Below, piece by piece: positions 58,298 through 64,000 of a stretch of DNA of 64,000 nt. The stretch lies in contig NC_054702.1 in the NCBI RefSeq assembly GCF_016097555.1, positions 62,796,650 to 62,860,649 of the forward strand, read 5' to 3'. The stretch is from Gigantopelta aegis. Its lineage: Eukaryota > Mollusca > Gastropoda > Neomphalida > Peltospiridae. The translations under genes and the position numbers were made by a program. A model generated the notes under the pieces. The model was not told the DNA's origin, ran no database searches, and was given only the letters and a program-made list of their open reading frames with translations. Each line of letters starts with the position of its first letter. The stretch's first letter is position 1.

Positions 58298-58494
58298 TGA
58301 AACTGTGTTCGTTTTGTTTGGTTTAATGATTGCAGCAAGCTTTTATTCATTTGCACTTCTTACTCATTCTGTTTTCTTACTATGATGGTTGGGTGGGAAC
58401 GTTCATGTGATCTTATCCCATGACAATACACCATATTGGCTGAGAGTGCAGGCAGACGAATGGTCACACCAAGCTATTAACCACTAATACACAC

Positions 58495-59537
58495 TACAAC
58501 AGGCCGACCAACTTTCCGGAATTTTCATCACGTACTCGGAATTCTGGAATTGATGCCAAATATCCGGATTTTTTTTCAAATTCACAATTAATTTTTTTAA
58601 GCAATTAATTCTTATTACATTCTGCATTCTTAGAATTAAATATCTTTATCACTCACTCCGTTTTATCTAGTTTTGTGCCATTACCAAGGCCGCGGGCGTG
58701 TGTCTATTGTCAACAGCCGACCAATGAAAATGTCGAGTAAACTGAAGCCATATATGAAAATTTTCTTTCTTATTTTATCGGCTATTGGAGGTCAACCATA
58801 TGGTCATTGTGACACTTTTTTTTTTTAGAGGAAACCTGCTGTCGCCACATAGGGTACTCTTTTATGACAGGCAGCAAGGGATCTTTTATTTGCGCTTCCC
58901 ACAGGCAGGATAGCACAAACCATGGCAAGGTTTGGAGTCGGTATCTGGATTAAAAATCCCATGCCTCGACTGGGATCCGAACCCAGTACCTACCAGCCTG
59001 TAGACCGATGGCCTAACCACAACGCCACCGAGGCCGGTAAATAATGTGGGTAGCAGACGTTTCACCCCCGAACCAGTTCGCCACAAATCAGTTCGAACCC
59101 ACTACATACATATGATGAAATAGTGCATATATGGCAATGTACCTACATAAAAATAACATTGGTCCCAAGTTTGTTTGTCACTTTATTGCTTATCTGTAGG
59201 TGGGAGTCTTAAACTGTAATATAATATTTACTAACAAAGTGGGGGTTTTGTGTGAACTTGTTGATTTTTGGTGTGTAGGTTGGGGGGGTGGGTGGGAGTG
59301 GGGGGGTCTTTTTATGAGGAAGTTCCAGTTCACATATAAATAATGATATACTCATTTGTATTATCATTTTGCAAATATATGTCAAACAAAACATTTTTCG
59401 CACTGTTTAAAAGTATTTTTAAGAAAATGACGTTTTCGCGCGCTTGAAATTATTGTTTTGAAAAAGATGTTGGCGCGCATAAAAATTAGAATATCAGAAA
59501 ATTCCAGAAAAATATTTCCATTAGGTTGGTCGCCCTG
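58495..59537. mobile_element. Inverted-repeat element with nested SINE
   Basis: Left 'CTACAACAGGCCGACCAACT' and the complement of right 'GTTGGTCGCCCTGCTACA' match imperfectly; inside both, 'GGAATTTTC' recurs. A SINE occupies 58765-59038. Confidence 0.5.
58765..59038 (-). mobile_element. h3 SINE, core present
   Basis: On the minus strand: 'GGCCTCGGTGGCGTTGTGG', B box 'GGGTTCGGATCCC', then the shared core in reverse ('AGCAAGGGATCTTTTATTTG'). Confidence 0.82.
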
Positions 59538-59614
59538 CTACAAGAAGAAACCCGACAGCACCCCCTTCCAACATTTTGGTTAAATATGTAGGTGCCGACG
59601 GGTTTTTTCTGTAG
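59538..59614. mobile_element. Short hairpin MITE, about 77 bp
   Basis: 'CTACAAGAAGAAACCCG' and the complement of 'CGGGTTTTTTCTGTAG' are arms, with 'AGCACC'/'GGTGCC' continuing inward. It abuts the right end of the preceding element. Confidence 0.5.
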
Positions 59615-59892
59615 TATGTGTCAAGTATTTGTTATCACCTTATCAGTGAACTCAAAATGATATGTAAGGATATGATGTAATGATATTTAACATCAAACAA
59701 AGTTATTGTTGTACAAGAGTGGGAATATTGGCCTACCCAGTGGTTTCGATATAGAGTGGTCTCTTGCCGAGAGGGCGATAACCATTCAACTCTCGAATAG
59801 CAGAGTACTCGGGCTAACCAAGTTGCAAGCAAGCAACTATTATTTTTTGATTTGTCAAGAACAAACCTGGGACAGTGGCTGGATGTTTCTTG

Positions 59893-60165
59893 TAGCCAAA
59901 GCAAATTGATTTATTATTCATAGGCTATTGGATGTCAAACATTTGTTAATTTTGACAGAGGAAACCCACTACATTTTTCCATTAGTGGCAAGGGATCTTT
60001 TATATGCAGCATATAAAGGATTGCACATACCACGGGCTTTGAGATACTAGTCATGGTGCACTGGCTAGAGCAAGAAATAGCCCCGTGGGCTCACTGATGA
60101 GAATCGATTAGACCAATCACGCATCAAATAAGTGCTTAACCACTGGACTACGTCACACTCCCTGC
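59893..60165 (-). mobile_element. SINE, h1 head
   Basis: Reverse copy, tail partly lost, core and head readable up to 'CCACTGGACTACGTCACAC'. Confidence 0.75.
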
Positions 60166-60171
60166 TTAATA

Positions 60172-60378
60172 AAGGCCATGGTATGTACATGTACTATGCT
60201 GTCTATAAAATAATGTATATAAAAGATTCCTTGCTGCCAATTGGAAAGAACAGCCCTTGCATTACAGCAACACGTCTCCTCTTATTGTCTGTGTAGTCCT
60301 TGACCAAATGTCTGATGCCACAGAATCATAATTAAAATATGTTGAGTGCATTGCTAAATAAAACATTCCTTCCACATT
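60172..60378 (+). mobile_element. SINE core and B-tail
   Basis: 'AAAGGCCATGGTATGTACAT' through 'GTTGAGTGCATTGCTAAATA'. Head to head with the previous copy. Confidence 0.72.
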
Positions 60379-60686
60379 GATTAGTTGTTGAATACCACAA
60401 ATATAATTTCGGACAAACCAGAGGAAACATTACATATTTCGATATTGTGTACATTCCGAGAGAAGCTTGTGCCAGCCTTTAATTTATTGTTTACCAATGT
60501 TAAGAAATAAGGGACTACACAAATAGTGCCTGCAACCAAAATCCGCACGCCATGTCAGAAGATTACTTATTAAGTCAATTTGAGACATTCAATCCCACAT
60601 AACAACTTAGTATGGAATACAGACATTATTACAGCAGTAGTGGTTAAATTTGATTTACAATTCCATGTTCCTTTTTTTTTCTATTG

Positions 60687-61150
60687 TTAATATTGTTCTC
60701 CCATCCCTTGCTATACAAGACTGACCTATTCCACGACATCGGCCCATACGGAATAAAGGCTTCTTTGCATGACCATATGATCTTGTTGGCCCGAGCAGTT
60801 TTGGTATACGATATTTAATTTATTTCAACAAAACATTATGTGATATATAAAGTAGTGTTATTTTTGGTTTATAGTTCTGTATAAATAATTTTGAGGTATG
60901 TCTATTTGTGATATCTATATTATTGAATAATGAAAAATACAACTTTTTGGTTAATTTGTACAGAAATGTATATTTTTGTTCAATCGATGAGAGAAAAATA
61001 ATCATTCTTGTGTACTTAAAATCAAGTGGGATATGGCAGTTTCACACTCTGGCTCAGAATTTTATGTCAGGAACTCTTCAAGCCTCATCCCTGCCAGAAA
61101 TTATGTACCCTCTGGTAGAATAGCCCTATCCTATAGGTACATATGAATAT
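60687..61150. mobile_element. Foldback element, copy 2 (reversed)
   Basis: Shares with copy 1, in opposite orientation, 'TTCTCCCATCCC', 'CATGACCATATGA', 'ATTATGTACCCTCTGG' and 'GAATAGCCCTATCC'. Only one palindrome arm is well kept. Confidence 0.55.
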
Positions 61151-61411
61151 TCTTCATCAATCGGCTGGTCACGCCAAGCTCTAGAGCAAACAAACATTTG
61201 TTATTATATTTGCCAAGAATAACCAGATGCATTTGTTGCTCTTGGGGCGGTGGCTAGGGTCAATCAGGTGATTTCTTTTGTTTTTTATTGCCCGAGTATA
61301 TTAACCATGTATCCCTGGCATGATTGTCTGGTGGTTATCCGCAGCTTCATGTCCCCTTGTTGGACTCTGTGATGGGTGGGGGCATGGTTGATGAATTCAT
61401 GATTCTACACT

Positions 61412-62424
61412 ATGGGTAAAAACAAATCTCAAACTTCAGATGGGACCCTGAAAAGGGTCCACACCGAGGTTGCAGATTCTTCATCTTCTGATGAGGAATC
61501 CAGGACTAGTTTGAATTTGAAGAAGTCAAAAGTTCTTACTTCTGAATCCTGGCCGAGGTTCCTAGTCATCAGTTTGTTTGTTGATGGGGCCTTGAGCAAA
61601 TGATCTCCATTTGCTATTCAGAAGGGGCTTGTCGGCTTGACTGGCGAGCCAAAGTCGGTTAAAAAACTGAAATGTGGTTCGTTGCTAGTAGAATGTTTGA
61701 CTAAGAGGCATTCATCGTGTCTTCTCAAGTCTACTTCATTGTGTAATGTGCCAATAACAGTATCACCTCATGCCTCCCTCAATTCATCGAAGGGGTAATC
61801 CGGTCAAGAGATCTGGAAGGAGTCACTGAAGATGAAATGACAGAAAACTTATCATCGCAGGGTGTGACATCGGTGAAAAGGATTAAGATTCGTCGGAACA
61901 AGGAGTTTGTTCCTACAAATACTTTGATCTTAACCTTTAATACACCAGTGCTTCCTCAATCAGTTAAAGACGGATATCTCAGTATATCTGTTGTGCCATT
62001 TATACCGAATCCCTTACGCTGTTTTAAATGTCAGAAGTTTGGCCATTGTCAAACTGCATGTCGAAACAAGCTGACATGTGTTCGTTGTGGTCAGTTTGAC
62101 CATGACAGCAAAACATGTACTAATGACATTATTTGTATAAACTGCAAGGGAAACCATTTTGCATATTCTCGAGAATGTGCATGATGGAAATTCGAGAAAA
62201 GGGTACAACAGATTAAAGTTGACAAAAACTTGCCATTTCCTGAGGCTAGAAAACTTGTAGAAACAGAAACACCTGTCATAGCAGGTAAATCATATGCTAT
62301 GGCAGTCAAGGTTTCCACAAGAAGTATTTCAACTAATACTGACATCACTTGGCAATATGATGATATAGAAAAAGTTGCAAAACAGGCTGATAAGGCAGCC
62401 CAGAAGCAGCAGGAAGCTTTATAA
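61412..62424 (+). pseudogene. LINE ORF1 (gag-like, three zinc knuckles), broken
   Basis: Begins 'MGKNKSQTSDGTLKR' with a Ser/acidic N-terminus. A TGA interrupts at about 61601, the frame shifts near the G-run at 61793-61796, and a TGA lies at 62182. The second half holds CCHC knuckles between 62020 and 62178: C-x2-C-x4-H-x4-C twice, then C-x2-C-x3-H-x6-C. ORF1 proteins of this type bind LINE RNA in the retrotransposition particle. The three-knuckle arrangement is usual for I and Jockey groups. Confidence 0.83.
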
Positions 62425-62655
62425 ACACCAAAAATGTCTACGCAAATTACACAAGTATCTCTGGATTCACAGAATCCGTCAGGTAGGTCGACTGCTACAG
62501 TGCCAGACCCTAGTGGTCCTCCTCAGTCAGGAAAAGGTGAAAAAATCCAGTAAGTAGTGCTCTTCGGGACATCTGAAAAAAATTGAGATGCGTTTTGTCC
62601 TGATAAGTAATTCGTTTGATCCTTTGGCTATGGATGTGGGTAATGAGATGGATGA

Positions 62656-64000
62656 TTGGCCTCAAATTCACTCGCGGTCAAAGTCAAAGTAAAAAAACAA
62701 AGATTAATCCCATACGTCCCCCTGATGACTAATTCAGTCATTCAGTGGAACTGCCATGGGCTTAGGCCCAATTTTGATGAATTAAGTCTTTTAATTCAAA
62801 AACATAATCCTCTTGCAGTGTGTCTTCGGGAAACTTTCTTGAAGGACACTGATCATATTACCATGAGAGGATTTAACCTCTATCATAAGTTTCATGAAAC
62901 TGAAAATAGAGCATCTGGGGGTGTTACCATTCTTGTTAATGAAAACATTCCTCAGAGTATAGTAACATTAAATAACAATTTACAAGCTGTGGCTGTAAAG
63001 GTCACGGCTCATAAAACTATAATTCTGTGTTCAGTTTATTTACCTCCTCGAAACCATTTAATTTTAAGTCTAGAGATCTTCAAGATCTCATTAACCAGCT
63101 ACCTTCTCCCTTTATTATTATGGTAGATATTAATGGTCACCACACTTTGTAGGGATGTGAGGATGTAAATATTAGAGGTAAACAATTGGAAGACTTAATT
63201 CTCAAAAATGACTTGCTTTTATTTAATGATAAAAGTCATACATATTTTCATTCTGCAAATAGTTCTTTTATAGACTTAACCCTTTGTAGTCCTTCACTTT
63301 TTCTTGATTTCTCCTGGAAAGTTGGTTCAGACCCTTGTGATAGTGACCACTTTCCCATTATTTTGGAGAATGATGGACCTCCATCACTTGAAAGGGTTCA
63401 AAGGTGGAAGTTGGCGAAGGCAAATTGGGGTCAGTTTCAGCATCTGTTTAGCACTTGACTGCAACAATTTGCCATTATTGATGCTGATGATCCCATGTCT
63501 TTGTTCACTTCCATCTTGAAGGACATTGCAGACGAAACTAGTCCTAAGACTTCAGCAGTGCCAAAGCGTTTCAATAAACCATGGTTTAATGATACGTGCA
63601 AGGATGCATTCAAAGAGTGAAACAGGTTACTTGAGAGGTTCAAACGTGAACCTACTGGGGATAACCTGGATACATTTCGTATTGCTAGGGCTAAGGCTCG
63701 AAGAGAGATTAGACAGAGTAAGAAATCATCTTGGAGAACTTTTGTCTCCAAGTTGAATTCACAAACATCAGTAAAATCTGTCTGGAATAGGATCCGTAAA
63801 ATCAAAGGTAAAGAATCCCGTAATACAGTTCATCATTTGTCTGTCAATGACACGGATGTTACGTCTCATCGTGACATTGCCAATACATTGGCAGACAACT
63901 TTTCTATAACTCATTTTCTGCGTTCAGTACAGATGCATTTACATCTGTTAGAACTACAGCTGAAAAGCAGTCCATTAATTTTTTATCTGAAAATGCTGAA
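62656..64000 (+). pseudogene. LINE ORF2, endonuclease domain and linker, broken and partial
   Basis: The apurinic-endonuclease-like domain starts near 62740 ('QWNCHGLRPNFDEL') with the catalytic Glu in 'CLRETFLK', then 'SVYLPP', 'DINGHH' and 'SDHFPI'. Damage: a frameshift near 63060, TAG at about 63150 where Trp is usual, TGA at 63456, TGA at about 63618, and a frameshift near 63907. The linker before the reverse transcriptase continues to the window edge. The product would nick target DNA and reverse-transcribe the element RNA, but this copy cannot. Confidence 0.83.

Larger units (their letters stand above)
61180..64000 (+). mobile_element. Non-LTR retrotransposon (LINE, I/Nimb-Jockey-like), 5' part, runs off window
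   Basis: A GC-richer 5' leader (about 61180-61411) precedes a zinc-knuckle ORF1 and an endonuclease-bearing ORF2. The reverse transcriptase part lies beyond the window. Both ORFs carry frameshifts and stops, so the copy is defective. The 5' junction is approximate. A separate 3' end of a similar LINE is at 46651-47283. Confidence 0.85.

Overview
The window looks like nuclear DNA from a marine mollusc, most likely a gastropod, although a bivalve is not excluded. Coding sequence is split into short exons with GT..AG introns, the background is AT-rich, and there is no operon-like packing. The repeat content is the main clue: tRNA-headed SINEs whose shared core I recognise from molluscan genomes, an I/Nimb-Jockey-like LINE, a Tc1 element, and many terminal-inverted-repeat MITEs. 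The species call is inference.

Two multi-exon host genes on the + strand can be assembled with every splice phase agreeing. Gene 1 (6601-20205, eight coding exons, 328 residues) encodes an uncharacterised type II single-pass membrane protein. It has a cytoplasmic NPLY motif, a helical stalk with six N-glycosylation sequons and a cysteine-rich C-terminus. Gene 2 (38768-51133, eight coding exons, 278 residues) starts MGCG and carries a stathmin-like segment followed by a long charged helix; it resembles stathmin domain-containing protein 1 (STMND1). A possible non-coding first exon with a palindromic CRE lies near 34187-34249. Weaker exon candidates that I cannot name are at 26354/29147, 56001 and 57601/58191.

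Most of the rest is transposons. 3569-6177 is a hAT-like inverted-repeat element loaded with later insertions. 12063-13490 is a 34-36 bp minisatellite in intron 4 of gene 1, into which a LINE 3' tail and a TTAA-flanked MITE have inserted. 31218-32705 is a Tc1 element with an uninterrupted DD34E transposase. 35791-37196 is a three-level nest (SINE inside hAT inside SINE), each level with its own target-site duplication. 51360-52680 is a 145-bp tandem repeat in the presumed 3'UTR of gene 2, split by a TA-flanked MITE. From about 61180 to the window end lies a LINE with a 5'UTR, a zinc-knuckle ORF1 and the start of ORF2; both ORFs are broken.

SINE naming used below: all copies share a core (A/B-box tRNA-like head, then 'GGTATATCAAAGGC', 'GTGGTATGTGCT', 'GCATATAAAAGATCCCTTGC'). 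The A-tail ends near 'GTCGTTAAACAAAACAAAC'. The B-tail ends near 'GTTAAATAAAACATTTCTTT'. Head h1 reads 'GACGTAGCCCAGTGGT', head h2 'TAGCTCAGTTGGTTGAG', and head h3 'GGCCTCGGTGGCGTAGTGG'. Family names were not assigned because no search could be run.
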